Positions 43,029 to 52,964 of a stretch of 64,000 bases of DNA are shown here, piece by piece. This stretch comes from an uncultured Oscillospiraceae bacterium (GTDB lineage Bacteria; Bacillota; Clostridia; Oscillospirales; Oscillospiraceae): NCBI GenBank assembly GCA_934569045.1, contig CAKTJX010000006.1, forward strand, positions 13,768-77,767. The letters run 5' to 3'. Positions within the stretch are counted from its first letter, which is position 1. Every line of letters starts with the position of its first letter. Position numbers and translations under genes: made by a program. The notes under the pieces are model-generated. The model ran no database searches. It saw only the letters and a program-made list of their open reading frames with translations, and had not been told where the DNA came from.

Positions 43029-43180
43029 ATCTTACCTCCTTAAAAAATTGTTGTTGTCGCCGCCCTATTCCAATGCCGTTCCTGCCCCGGAGTTTCACCC
43101 GGGCGTTGCCTCGCTCCTATCATCGCAAAGTCATATCTCATTTTCTGGCGGGTATTCATCTGTCAAGGTTCACCAGGGAA

Positions 43181-43203
43181 GTACAAATTCACAGGATTTG
43201 TAC
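43181..43203. promoter_or_regulatory. Operator-like palindrome upstream of the replication genes
   Basis: GTACAAAT-N7-ATTTGTAC, a perfect 8+8 palindrome. A minus-strand TTGACA lies 15-20 bases downstream of it (43166-43161). It is the main structure in the 400 bp divergent gap 43029-43429 and could be a repressor site or part of the element's origin. Confidence 0.5.
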
Positions 43204-43362
43204 ATGAGGCCTCAATTTGTCCCTTCACTTATTTAGCCTCGAAACGGGATTTTTCTTAACCTCTGCATTCACGCAGAAAATGTTGAAGTTGAAAAAATTA
43301 GAAATTTCAAGGTTTTCTATCCGAATTACATAAGAATTGCCAAAGAAAATTTTCCTGGCATA

Positions 43363-43391
43363 TTGAGAAAATAACGATGATTTGCTATAAT
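43363..43391 (+). promoter_or_regulatory. Promoter of the DUF234-like ATPase gene
   Basis: TTGAGA and TATAAT are 17 bases apart, 39 bases before the start codon. Confidence 0.75.
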
Positions 43392-43429
43392 CAAAAAGAA
43401 AATCAATTTATGATATGAGTGAGTGAACT

Positions 43430-44728
43430 ATGGAACGACTGAGAACCTATCGTGCCAAGCTGCACACCTATGTGCGCAGATATTGGGAAACCGGCACCAC
43501 GCCCTGGCTCTTGCAGCTTTGCGGCAAAAGTGGAATGGGAAAGACAATGCTTGCATTGAGCTACCTGGAACAGTTCAGCGGACGGTATTTTTCTTTCCGA
43601 AATCTGGATGCGGCATTTTCTCCACAGATATTCCTGCCTGGGTGTAAACAGTGGAAGGAATTTTTCACGGAGCTGGGAGCAACAAAAAATCGTCCAGTCA
43701 TCTTTTTCGATGACGTGGACGATAGAAATGACAAGGATGAATTTTGGGATGCTCTCCCGGCGCTCTGCGGGAAGGCATATGTGGTGCTGATTGTACGGGA
43801 ACGGGTAGAGCTACTATTCCCGTCCGATACTCTTCAAATGACAGGGGTCACAGTTTCCATGCTGCTGTCCGAAAATACGGCACTGGATTCCCTAGATGCT
43901 ATGCGGGCCGTTGCAATTACAGACGGGATTCCCGCTCTATTGCATTTACTCGACTTTCAAAAAAGCTTTGAGGAGAATCTTCAAACCCTCTTTTTGCAGG
44001 ATTCCGAATATGTCCGCTATGCAGAACGGGAGCTGCGGCGGCGCTTTCGCACACCTGAAACGTACAATACGCTGCTGTATGGATTGGCGATTGGGCACAA
44101 TCGAATCAGCCAGCTGGCAGAGTTCTCCGGCTTCCCGCAAAACAAGTGTGATAAGTATTTGAAAGCGCTGGACAAGGCTGGGCTTCTGGGAACAGGACAA
44201 AGGAAAGACACTGCTGGACATATCCGCACACACTACGATTTGAACGGCGGGTACTGGAAAATCTGGTTTCGCCATGTGTTCCCTTCACAGGGGAGGTATC
44301 AGAAGGCCCTCGAACAAAATGCATTGCAGCAGCTCGCAAAGGAAATTGACCGAACAGTTGTTGCGGATGACTTCAGAAAGCACTGCTGGAACTGGCTGAA
44401 AACGAATTATAGACGCTTTTACCAGGATGGTTTTCTTGGCTTTGATGACCCAAAGCAGCGGGATATAGTCGTTAACGGTGTGTCCTTTGATTATGTACAG
44501 GAAACCAAAGACCATACAATCTACGTAAAGATTTGGGACCATGTCCGGGAGGGCTTTCCCAAAGAAGCATTTCAGCAGATGGAAGCAGCAACGACTGCCA
44601 CCCGTCCCTTCTACGACAATATTTATTTTGTTTTTTCCGTGGGCCGAGCCTGCAACTATGTGGAGCAGCTGCGGAACCTAGGGACGGTTGCGGTGGTGGA
44701 TTTGAAGATGATGTTGAGACAAAAGTGA
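43430..44728 (+). CDS. ATPase of the archaeal-ATPase/DUF234 type
   Basis: 432 residues. The P-loop is LCGKSGMGKTMLAL, Walker B is VIFFDDVDD, and a helical lid and winged-helix region (NRISQLAEFSGFPQNKCDKYLKALDKAGLL) follow. The C-terminal 150 residues resemble DUF234, a restriction-nuclease-like fold (FDYVQETKDHTIYVKIWD). Family members are widespread in mobile elements and near defence genes with unknown targets. It is the first gene of the cargo region and lies 110 bases before the XRE regulator. It could be an element-maintenance or defence gene. Confidence 0.7.
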   Translation: MERLRTYRAKLHTYVRRYWETGTTPWLLQLCGKSGMGKTMLALSYLEQFSGRYFSFRNLDAAFSPQIFLPGCKQWKEFFTELGATKNRPVIFFDDVDDRNDKDEFWDALPALCGKAYVVLIVRERVELLFPSDTLQMTGVTVSMLLSENTALDSLDAMRAVAITDGIPALLHLLDFQKSFEENLQTLFLQDSEYVRYAERELRRRFRTPETYNTLLYGLAIGHNRISQLAEFSGFPQNKCDKYLKALDKAGLLGTGQRKDTAGHIRTHYDLNGGYWKIWFRHVFPSQGRYQKALEQNALQQLAKEIDRTVVADDFRKHCWNWLKTNYRRFYQDGFLGFDDPKQRDIVVNGVSFDYVQETKDHTIYVKIWDHVREGFPKEAFQQMEAATTATRPFYDNIYFVFSVGRACNYVEQLRNLGTVAVVDLKMMLRQK

Positions 44729-44838
44729 AACGATGCTTACACTTTTTCTTCCAAACAGGTAGAAATCTAAATGGATCTTTGATATAATAAAATTTAGTAA
44801 TTGTATCTCCTGCATGATAACCGCTATGAGGTGACGAT

Positions 44839-45078
44839 ATGGCTATTTCCTACAAAAAACTCTTCAAACTGCTCATTGACCGGGATATGAAAAAGAAGGA
44901 TCTACGGGACTTGACCGGCATTAGTTATGCTACCTTGCGAAAGCTGGAACATGGGGAGAATGTAATGACGGATGTTCTGGACACCATTTGTACAAAGCTG
45001 GGCTGTGATCTGGGAGATATTGCGGAAGTTCTTCCGGAATTGGGGCCGGAAAATGGGACAGATGAAATTGCGGAATGA
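44839..45078 (+). CDS. XRE-family HTH regulator of the BREX operon
   Basis: 79 residues. KKDLRDLTGISYATLRKLEHGENVMTDVLDTICTKLGCDLGDI is a Cro/CI-type helix-turn-helix of the short MerR/YozG-like kind. GAGGTGA precedes the ATG. Its stop overlaps the brxA start (ATGA), so it is the first gene of the BREX operon and probably its repressor. Confidence 0.85.
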   Translation: MAISYKKLFKLLIDRDMKKKDLRDLTGISYATLRKLEHGENVMTDVLDTICTKLGCDLGDIAEVLPELGPENGTDEIAE

Positions 45079-45728
45079 AACTGGGAGCGTATAAGAACAT
45101 GGCGCAAATTGTGGACAAAAGCTTAAAAAATAACAGCCCATATTCGGCGGTCATCACCCGGGAACACTTCCTTTTCTACGAGATGCGAACGACGGCAAAG
45201 CTGCTGTCTGAGGGCTATTCCGAAGAAGAAACGGCATGCAAAATCGCGGAGGAGAATCTGTTCCAATACCCCACGGAAAAGACTGTTCGGCGTATGGCCT
45301 TATCATGTATTCGTAGATTAAAGGCAATGGAGGATGCGTCTCTTATTACCGCAATTGCAAACCAGCCCAGCGATGTCGCGAAACAGGTCTGCCTGTACGC
45401 TATGATGAAACAGTACCGACTTGTCTGGGACTTTATGATCACCGTCATTGGAACGAAGTTTGAAAGCTTTGATATGACCTTTCACAAGTCTGATTTGAAT
45501 GTTTTCATGATGCGTCTTCAGGAGCAGGATGATTGGGTGGCAACTTGGAGTGAGAGTACCGTTACAAAAGTCAAACAGGTGCTGGCGCGGACCCTGATGG
45601 AGAACGAGTATATTGACAGCCTGACCGCGGATCATCTGAATCCGGTTCTCATCAGTCCGGTCCTGGAAAACGCAATTCGGGCTACCGGCGATACAAGGGC
45701 CTTGATCGCATTTAACTGCCTGGCATAA
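45075..45728 (+). CDS. brxA: BREX protein BrxA (DUF1819)
   Basis: 217 residues. Diagnostic features are the helical N-terminal segment YSAVITREHFLFYEMRTTAKLLSEGYSEEE and the C-terminal LTADHLNPVLISPVLENAIRATGD. BrxA is a small DNA-binding, NusB-like protein of type 1 BREX. The start overlaps the regulator gene. Gene order brxA-brxB-brxC-pglX identifies type 1. Confidence 0.92.
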   Translation: MKLGAYKNMAQIVDKSLKNNSPYSAVITREHFLFYEMRTTAKLLSEGYSEEETACKIAEENLFQYPTEKTVRRMALSCIRRLKAMEDASLITAIANQPSDVAKQVCLYAMMKQYRLVWDFMITVIGTKFESFDMTFHKSDLNVFMMRLQEQDDWVATWSESTVTKVKQVLARTLMENEYIDSLTADHLNPVLISPVLENAIRATGDTRALIAFNCLA

Positions 45729-45742
45729 AGGAGAAGAAAGAT

Positions 45743-46333
45743 ATGAGCGATTTGAAAGAACGGCTAGACCTGCTCCGGGAGGAAATTCAAAAGCCAGATT
45801 TTCTCCAAGGCAAGGGTCTCAGCAACGAGGTGAATATCCGGATCTTCTGCTATGACAGCAGCGAGGAGATGACAGTCACGCATTTCCTTGAACAGATCAA
45901 AACGGATCAATCCCTGGAATGCAGACTGGTCGAATGTAACCTGTACAAAACCATCCTTGCAATCTGTGAAGACTTGGATATCATGGATGCGATCCCGGAT
46001 ATGGAAGAAGCAGATGGTGGAGATTTTCTTTTAGAACAGCTGCACTCCGCCATTGGTGAGGGAGAATTTATAGAAAAGATCCAGAGCAATTATCCGCAGC
46101 ATGAACCGGGCGATGTTCTTTTAATCACTGGCGTTGGCGACGCTTTCCCGTTCATGCGCGTACATTCCCTGCTGGAAGCATTGCAGCCTTATTTCTCAGA
46201 TATCCCGATCTTGGTTATGTATCCCGGAGAGTTTGACGGACACTATTTAAAGCTCTTTGGAAGACTGACGCCAAACGATTATTACCGGGCGTTCAATATC
46301 ATCGGAGGAGGACAGAACCATGATAATTCGTGA
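45743..46333 (+). CDS. brxB: BREX protein BrxB (DUF1788)
   Basis: 196 residues. The start SDLKERLDLLREEIQKPDFLQGKGLSNEVNIRIFCYD and the middle LITGVGDAFPFMRVHSLLEALQPYFSDIPILVMYPGEFDG are typical of BrxB. AAAGGAGAAG lies nine bases before the ATG. Its end overlaps brxC by 14 bases. Its biochemical role in BREX is not established. Confidence 0.92.
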   Translation: MSDLKERLDLLREEIQKPDFLQGKGLSNEVNIRIFCYDSSEEMTVTHFLEQIKTDQSLECRLVECNLYKTILAICEDLDIMDAIPDMEEADGGDFLLEQLHSAIGEGEFIEKIQSNYPQHEPGDVLLITGVGDAFPFMRVHSLLEALQPYFSDIPILVMYPGEFDGHYLKLFGRLTPNDYYRAFNIIGGGQNHDNS

Positions 46334-49300
46334 TATGTTTGAGAAGGAAATCGACCGGCCTATCAATGGTGTTATTAAAGTCGATCAGGATACGGAGGAC
46401 GTGGTCCAGCAGGAAGTATCGGAGTATGTGATTACCAGAGAACTGAAGAAGCATTTCATCAGCTTTTTTGACTATTACAGCGATAGCTTTGACAAGCCCA
46501 CGGATGATATTGGCGTGTGGATCTCCGGCTTCTTTGGAAGTGGTAAATCTCACTTTCTGAAGATGCTGTCCTACATCCTGGAAAACAAGCCTGTGGGAAC
46601 AACCACTACTGTTGAAATGTTCCGCAAGAAGTTTGCGGATGATCCTGCGACTTTTATGCTGATCGACAAGGCTACCCGTGGCAAAACCGAGACCATCCTA
46701 TTTAACATCGACATTGAAGGTTCCATCAACAAGGACAAGACTGCTGTCCTCCGGGTCTTTGCTAAGATGTTCTATAACCACCTTGGCTTCTTTGGCGAGA
46801 ATCTAAAGGTAGCCATGCTGGAACAGTATGTCGATCAGCTGGGAAAGACCGAAGAGTTCCGGCGCGTTTTTGAGGAGAAAAAGGGCAAGTCTTGGGTGGA
46901 TCAACGAAAGGCTTTTGCGTTCAATGGAAAGTTCATTATCCCCACTTTAATGGAAGTCCTGGATATGAGCGAGGAGGATGCAAAGCGCTGGTTTAATGAC
47001 AAGACCGCCGTTGACTTCTCCATTGCACGGCTTGTGGAAGACCTCAAAGTCTATGTGAATAAAAAGCCCGACAACTTCCGTCTTCTGTTTATGATCGACG
47101 AAGTGGGCCAGTACGTTGGCACGGATACCGATATGCTCTTGAACCTCCAGTCTTTGACCGAAAAGATCGGCAGTGCGTGCGGCGGCAAGGTTTGGGTCGT
47201 GTGTACCGGTCAGGAAGCCATTGACGAGATTATCAAGGTTCGGGCAGATGAGTTCTCTCGCATTCAGGCCCGGTTCAAGACCAGACTGAGCCTGTCTTCT
47301 TTATCCGTAGATGAAGTAATCCAGAAGCGTATCCTGAAAAAGAAGCCCGATGTTGAGAAGACGCTGGAGGGCCTGTATCACGAGAATGATTCCGTGCTGC
47401 GCAACCTCTTTAGTTTCAGCGGGTCTGTTCTGGATATCAAAGGCTACGCCGGGGCGTCGGAGTTTGCTCAGGACTTCCCGTTCGTGCCTTATCAGTTCAT
47501 CATCATGCAGAAGGTCTTTGCAGAGATCCGCAAGCATGGCAATTCCGGCAAGCATCTTTCCGGTGGTGAGCGCTCTATGCTGTCCGGCTTCCAAGAGGCT
47601 GCGCAGAAGGTGCAAAACCAGGACGAGTATGCCCTGGTGCCCTTCTTCCGGTTTTACGATACCGTCCATACCTTTCTGGATAGCTCTATCCGCCGCGTGA
47701 TTGAGCGCTGCGAGAAGGCTGCTGAAATTGGCGCAGGCATTGAAAGTATGGATGTGGATGTACTGAAGCTCTTGTATCTGATCCGCTATGTGGAGGATAT
47801 TCCAGCAAATCTTGACAATATTGTGATCCTCATGTCCGATGATATTCGGACTGATAAGATCGTTCTTCGGGAAAAGGTCCGGGATTCCTTGAATCGGCTT
47901 TTAAGCCAGAACTACATCGGCAGAACCGGCGAGACCTATCACTTCCTGACGGATGAGGAGCAGGATATTCAGAAGGATATCAACAACACGGTCGTGGATA
48001 CCGCCTCCATTGTGGAGAGAATCGGGCAGATGATCTATGCGGATATCTACCAGACGAAGAAGTTCCGCCATGACATCTATGACTTTGACTTTGACAAAAT
48101 GGTGGATGGCGTTACGGTCGGCAGCGTGACCGGCGGTATGAAGCTGCGCTTTCTCACGGTTGCTGCGGATGTGGTTGAGAAATCTGAGCTGCGCCTGATG
48201 ACGGAATCCAAGGGTCAGGCAATTGTTGTTCTCCCTGGTGCTTCCTACTACGAAGCGCTGGAACAAGCCATGAAGATTCGGAAATTTGTCAAACAGCGCA
48301 ATGTATCCCAGCTTCCCAAGTCTGTTCAGGACATCATTCGCAATCAGCAGGATGAAGCGGGCCGCTATGAGCAGGCCGCTATGGAAGATCTGAAGAAAGC
48401 CATTACCAATGCGGCCTTCTATATCGACGGGGAACATGTGGAAATTAAGAGCGGCGAAGCAAAATCCCGCATTGACCAGGCACTGGAATATCTGGTGTCC
48501 CATGTTTACAGTGACCTGGAGCTGATCGAAACGAATGCCGCTACGGATGGGGATATTCTTGAAATCCTGAATGGCAATTTCATTGCGGGGAACGAACCCA
48601 ACCGGAATGCCGCCGCAAAGGTAGAGGAATATCTGATCGTTCAGGACAGGATGAAGCTGCCCACTTCTATGTTCGATGTACAGAGCCGCTATCAGGCGAT
48701 TCCCTATGGCTGGCGGGAGATCGACATTGCCGCAGTGGTGGCCTTGCTCATCAACCAGCAGAAAGTGACCGTCAAGTACGGCGGCGCAACCATCCAGCCT
48801 ACGGATCCCAGGCTCCCGGATCTGCTGCGGAAGAAGAGCGAGATCGGCAGAACCAGCATTTCCAAGCGGCAGGTGGTCACGGCAGTCAAAATGAAGGCGG
48901 CTAAGAACCTTCTTCGTGAGTATTTCGATGTGATGGATATTCCGGAGGATGAAGACGGGCTGGTTACTTTTATCATTGAAAAATTTTCTGCACAATGTGA
49001 ACATTATAAAGAGCTGTACAGGCGCTATCTGACACCCAATCGCAAATACCCGGATCGGGACAAGCTTTCCCAGGGAATGCAGCTGATGGCGGATATCCTC
49101 TCCCAGAAGAAGGACAACATTGCCCTGATCGACCGGGTCCTCAAGCGGGAGGATGCCCTGCTTGACAGCAAGGAGGCCCTGCAGAACGTGGAGACCTTCT
49201 TTAAGAACCAGGTGCAGATATTTGATGCGGCTGCCAAAATGGAAGAGGAGTTGCGCAACGACTTGGACTATCTGGCCCAGGAGAGGGAGGCCAACGATGC

Positions 49301-49850
49301 CCTGAATAAGATCCGGCTGATCACCTTGCTCCAGGGCGGCTTCAGCTACAGAAAGATCCCGGAGCTCAACAACCTGATGGTAACGGTCAAGGCTGGACAC
49401 GACCGCCTGCTGGCTGCAAAGCGGGAGGAGCTGATGGACATTGTAGACCAATGCATGGCTGCGATCCATCAGGCGGCTGGCAGCAATTACGATGCCAGAG
49501 GAGCAGTGGACAAGGCGGATGCCTATTTCAGCCAGAAGCGCAGCGAGATCAAGGCATGTGAAACACTGGTGCTGCTGGATGGCCTGGTGCCGCGGATGCT
49601 CCAATACAAGGATCAGACCTGCGGACATTTGGAGGCCCTATCCAAGCCACCAAAGCCTGCAACGCCCTCCGCAAACGTGGATAAGCCCGAACCGCCGAAG
49701 CCCAAGAGGATCATCAAGGCCTACCAGCGGGCCATCGTATTCCCGGCCAAGAGCCTGGAAAGTGAAGCGGAGATCGATGCCTATGTAGAACAGATGCGGC
49801 GGCAGCTGAAGCAGCTACTAAAGGGCTGCGATGGGATACAGCTAAAGTGA
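46320..49850 (+). CDS. brxC: BREX P-loop ATPase BrxC
   Basis: 1176 residues, the expected size of BrxC/PglY. The Walker A motif in GVWISGFFGSGKSHFLKML sits near residues 67-80, with FRLLFMIDEVGQYVG as Walker B. A long C-terminal helical and coiled region holds many Arg and Glu, and the last 60 residues carry a Pro/Lys linker. ATG 46320 follows GGAGGAGG and overlaps brxB. It is essential in characterised BREX systems. It appears intact. Confidence 0.94.
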   Translation: MIIRDMFEKEIDRPINGVIKVDQDTEDVVQQEVSEYVITRELKKHFISFFDYYSDSFDKPTDDIGVWISGFFGSGKSHFLKMLSYILENKPVGTTTTVEMFRKKFADDPATFMLIDKATRGKTETILFNIDIEGSINKDKTAVLRVFAKMFYNHLGFFGENLKVAMLEQYVDQLGKTEEFRRVFEEKKGKSWVDQRKAFAFNGKFIIPTLMEVLDMSEEDAKRWFNDKTAVDFSIARLVEDLKVYVNKKPDNFRLLFMIDEVGQYVGTDTDMLLNLQSLTEKIGSACGGKVWVVCTGQEAIDEIIKVRADEFSRIQARFKTRLSLSSLSVDEVIQKRILKKKPDVEKTLEGLYHENDSVLRNLFSFSGSVLDIKGYAGASEFAQDFPFVPYQFIIMQKVFAEIRKHGNSGKHLSGGERSMLSGFQEAAQKVQNQDEYALVPFFRFYDTVHTFLDSSIRRVIERCEKAAEIGAGIESMDVDVLKLLYLIRYVEDIPANLDNIVILMSDDIRTDKIVLREKVRDSLNRLLSQNYIGRTGETYHFLTDEEQDIQKDINNTVVDTASIVERIGQMIYADIYQTKKFRHDIYDFDFDKMVDGVTVGSVTGGMKLRFLTVAADVVEKSELRLMTESKGQAIVVLPGASYYEALEQAMKIRKFVKQRNVSQLPKSVQDIIRNQQDEAGRYEQAAMEDLKKAITNAAFYIDGEHVEIKSGEAKSRIDQALEYLVSHVYSDLELIETNAATDGDILEILNGNFIAGNEPNRNAAAKVEEYLIVQDRMKLPTSMFDVQSRYQAIPYGWREIDIAAVVALLINQQKVTVKYGGATIQPTDPRLPDLLRKKSEIGRTSISKRQVVTAVKMKAAKNLLREYFDVMDIPEDEDGLVTFIIEKFSAQCEHYKELYRRYLTPNRKYPDRDKLSQGMQLMADILSQKKDNIALIDRVLKREDALLDSKEALQNVETFFKNQVQIFDAAAKMEEELRNDLDYLAQEREANDALNKIRLITLLQGGFSYRKIPELNNLMVTVKAGHDRLLAAKREELMDIVDQCMAAIHQAAGSNYDARGAVDKADAYFSQKRSEIKACETLVLLDGLVPRMLQYKDQTCGHLEALSKPPKPATPSANVDKPEPPKPKRIIKAYQRAIVFPAKSLESEAEIDAYVEQMRRQLKQLLKGCDGIQLK

Positions 49851-50320
49851 GGGATGATGTGCTGTATATTTTTATGCTTGCCACACAGTTGACAGGGGCG
49901 CTCATCCTGCTGCTGAATAGCATAAAGTGCGGAAAAAAAGCGGTAATAAAAAACTGTTTTCCGGGAAGTAACTTTGTAGAGCGTGACAAAAATAACAACT
50001 GCGTGATTCCAAAGGAAAAACTGCAAAAAAGCGCACACGAAATTTACCTGAACATAGTCGCATTTGCGGATTTGGTTACAGGATATGTTCTATGTGCAGT
50101 TGCACCTGACTCTACATCAGAGTGTGCGGTTTTTGGCGTTTTGGGCATGACAGCGGCATTGCTGCTTGTGGAGTACATTGGTAGCCACTGTGCTGCATGT
50201 GTTGTCTATGCTAAAGATGAAAAAGTTTCTTATAGTGATTTGGAGAAAAATGAAGTAGATATCGTGCTAACAGAATCAGATTTTGAGGAAATGTGGAATG
50301 CTCCAAGCAAGGGAGAGTAA
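49847..50320 (+). CDS. Small three-helix membrane protein inside the BREX operon
   Basis: 157 residues beginning at GTG 49847, which overlaps the brxC stop; no long alternative is better. Hydrophobic segments lie at about 5-25, 64-84 and 91-113, with an acidic cytoplasmic tail (EVDIVLTESDFEEMW). It ends just before pglX. No canonical BREX component is a membrane protein of this kind. I do not recognise it. Its overlapping position suggests it is translated with brxC and may be an accessory or an embedded effector. Confidence 0.6.
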   Translation: MRDDVLYIFMLATQLTGALILLLNSIKCGKKAVIKNCFPGSNFVERDKNNNCVIPKEKLQKSAHEIYLNIVAFADLVTGYVLCAVAPDSTSECAVFGVLGMTAALLLVEYIGSHCAACVVYAKDEKVSYSDLEKNEVDIVLTESDFEEMWNAPSKGE

Positions 50321-50325
50321 CGCTT

Positions 50326-52956
50326 ATGGATAAGAACGCAATCAAAAAATATGCAGTCTGGGCCCGGCGGGAGCTGATCTCCCGCGTCTCCCAGAAGGCT
50401 GCTTTCTATGGAATTACAGACACGGATCACGGAACCGTCGGTGCGGAGAGTGTGGATGGGCGTGTTTTGACTGCCGTCGAAAAGAAACAGCGGGATGCCT
50501 TGATTCATCAAATCCAGAAGGACGGCTATGAGCAGGTTATGGAGGAAGTGGCCTACACTTGGTTCAACCGCTTCTCTGCCCTGCGCTATATGGAGGTCAA
50601 TGGCTATCTGCCCACTCATGTCCGTGTGTTCACGGATGATACCGGCGCATTGAAGCCCCAGATTCTGACCGAAGCAATCAATCTGGAGCTGGACGGCCTT
50701 GATATGCAGAGAGTCTACGACCTAAAAAACAGCAATCAGGACGAGGCGCTGTACCGCTATCTGCTGATTACCCAGTGCAACGCACTGAACGCCATTCTCC
50801 CCGGTATGTTCCAGAAGATTGAGGACTACACAGAGTTGCTGCTGCCGGACAACCTCCTGCGGGAAGGCTCTGTCATTGAGCAGATGGTCACGACCATCCC
50901 AGAAGAAGACTGGACAGATCAGGTGCAGATCAACGGCTGGCTGTATCAGTACTACAATGCTGAGAAGAAGGACGAAGTGTTTGCCGCCCTGAAGAAGAAT
51001 GTCAAAATCACCAAGGAGAACATCCCTGCCGCAACTCAGCTGTTTACTCCGGACTGGATTGTGCGGTACATGGTGGAAAATTCTTTGGGAAGACTCTGGA
51101 TTGAACGGAACGCAGGCAGTGCAATAGATGAATATGATGAACGCCCCGGAGATCAAAATGAATACTTGCTGCACAATTGGAAGTATTATGTATTTGAAGC
51201 CAAACAGAGCCCAGTGGTTGAAAAGGAACTTTCTGAGAAAAGAAAGGCGCTGGCTGGACTTGCTCCGGAGCAAATTAAATGTATAGACCCTTGCTGTGGT
51301 TCTGGTCATATTATGGTGTATATGTTTGATGTTCTAATGGAGATTTATCAAAGCTATGGGTACACACCAAGAGAGGCAGCAAGAAGCATCGTTGCCCATA
51401 ACCTTTATGGGCTGGACATTGATGAGCGTGCGGCACAGCTGTCCTATTTTGCAGTCATGATGAAGGCACGGCAGTATGACCGTCAATTTCTCCGATATAG
51501 GGATGAAGATGGTAATTTGCATGTTTTTCAGCCGAATATCTATGCCATCTGCGAAAGCAATGATATTAGCCGGGGTGCGCTTAAATATTTTGGCTGGAGC
51601 ATGAGCGACATGGAGCGAAATCTGGCAGTGGAACAGATAAGTGATTTGCTGGATACCATGCAGGATGCCAAGGAGTACGGCTCTATTATAACTGTTCCGG
51701 ATTATGATTGGGGGTTGCTGTATCGTTTCGTAGGTACAGTGGACTACTCCGGGCAGTTGGACTTTGAAGCAGGAAATCTGGAGGAAACAAAGGAAAAGCT
51801 GTGGCGGCTGCTGGAGGTTGCTGCTACATTGGCGCAGAAGTACGATGTGGTGGTGACGAACCCACCATATATGGGCGTCAGCAATGCTTCTGCAAAGGTA
51901 CAGGAGTACATCAAAAAGGAATATCCAGATAGTAAAAGTGACTTTTTTGCCGTGTTCATAGAACGGTGCGGCAAAATGCTTTCGCCAAACCGCTATCAGG
52001 CCATGATCACCCAGCACGTCTGGATGTTCCTAAGCAGCTTTGAAAAGCTGCGGACAAAACTGCTTTCAACGGTTGATATTGTCAACATGGCGCATCTTGG
52101 CGCGAGAGCCTTTGAGGAGATCGGCGGTGAGGTGGTACAGACCACTTCATTTGTGATTCGCAAAAGTCATGTTGCGGATTATAAGGGCGAATATTGTCGT
52201 TTGATTGAGCCGACCACCCAGCAAGGAAAAGAGGACATGTTCCTTGCTGGGGAAAATCGGTATGAAGCAGACCAGTCCAACTTCTCCAAGATTCCGGGGA
52301 ATTCGGTGGCGTATTGGGTGAGCAAGGCTGTCTTCTTGGCATTTGATCATGAAAAAATAGGGAAATATGCTATTTCGGATGGACAAACTAAAACAGGAAA
52401 TAATGACAAGTACCTTCGACAAATTTGGGAAGTCGATAGAACAAAAACAGGCCGAGGCAACAAGTGGGTTCTCCATGCTAAGGGGGGTGCATATAGACGA
52501 TGGTACGGAAATGTTGATACTTTAATTGATTGGTCAAATGAGGCGCGAGCGCATTATCGATCCGACCGTGTAGCTCGTATTGCTCCGGAATATATTTGGT
52601 TTAGAAAGGGAATATGCTGGACCTTAATTTCAAGTAGCAACTTGCATGGGTTTAGGCTCCTTGATGATAATTCGACCTTTAATCTTGCTGCTCCATCTGT
52701 GTTTTTTGACGATGATAACATGATGTATTATATTTTGGGCTACCTAAACACAAAATTCAGCAGTGAGATTATTTCACTTTTAAATCCAACATTGAACACA
52801 AATATTAGTGATATAACATCGCAGCCCATTGTGTATGATGATATATATCCAAAAGCTGAGATAATTGCTAATGTAAAAGACAATATCTCTGTTTCAAAGA
52901 CAGATTGGGATTCCTATGAAACCTCATGGGATTTTAAGCGGAATCCGCTGGTGTGA
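50326..52956 (+). CDS. pglX: BREX methyltransferase PglX, N-terminal piece (catalytic and TRD parts)
   Basis: 876 residues. It starts MDKNAIKKYAVWARRELISRVSQKAAFYGI, the normal PglX N-terminus. AdoMet motif I is IDPCCGSGHIMVYMFDVL (about residue 320), and the adenine-methyltransferase motif NPPYMG lies at about residue 511. The target-recognition region continues to DFKRNPLV and then a stop codon. Full-length PglX is about 1200 residues. The missing C-terminal 350 residues are encoded separately at 55196-56245, after a 2.2 kb insert. It should N6-methylate adenine in the BREX site if the two pieces work together. ATG 50326 follows GGAGAG. Confidence 0.9.
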   Translation: MDKNAIKKYAVWARRELISRVSQKAAFYGITDTDHGTVGAESVDGRVLTAVEKKQRDALIHQIQKDGYEQVMEEVAYTWFNRFSALRYMEVNGYLPTHVRVFTDDTGALKPQILTEAINLELDGLDMQRVYDLKNSNQDEALYRYLLITQCNALNAILPGMFQKIEDYTELLLPDNLLREGSVIEQMVTTIPEEDWTDQVQINGWLYQYYNAEKKDEVFAALKKNVKITKENIPAATQLFTPDWIVRYMVENSLGRLWIERNAGSAIDEYDERPGDQNEYLLHNWKYYVFEAKQSPVVEKELSEKRKALAGLAPEQIKCIDPCCGSGHIMVYMFDVLMEIYQSYGYTPREAARSIVAHNLYGLDIDERAAQLSYFAVMMKARQYDRQFLRYRDEDGNLHVFQPNIYAICESNDISRGALKYFGWSMSDMERNLAVEQISDLLDTMQDAKEYGSIITVPDYDWGLLYRFVGTVDYSGQLDFEAGNLEETKEKLWRLLEVAATLAQKYDVVVTNPPYMGVSNASAKVQEYIKKEYPDSKSDFFAVFIERCGKMLSPNRYQAMITQHVWMFLSSFEKLRTKLLSTVDIVNMAHLGARAFEEIGGEVVQTTSFVIRKSHVADYKGEYCRLIEPTTQQGKEDMFLAGENRYEADQSNFSKIPGNSVAYWVSKAVFLAFDHEKIGKYAISDGQTKTGNNDKYLRQIWEVDRTKTGRGNKWVLHAKGGAYRRWYGNVDTLIDWSNEARAHYRSDRVARIAPEYIWFRKGICWTLISSSNLHGFRLLDDNSTFNLAAPSVFFDDDNMMYYILGYLNTKFSSEIISLLNPTLNTNISDITSQPIVYDDIYPKAEIIANVKDNISVSKTDWDSYETSWDFKRNPLV

Positions 52957-52964
52957 GGTGGCAG

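Noticed and set aside
47901..49628. 575-codon minus-strand frame inside brxC
   Set aside because: Antisense to the confidently assigned BrxC; no domain seen.
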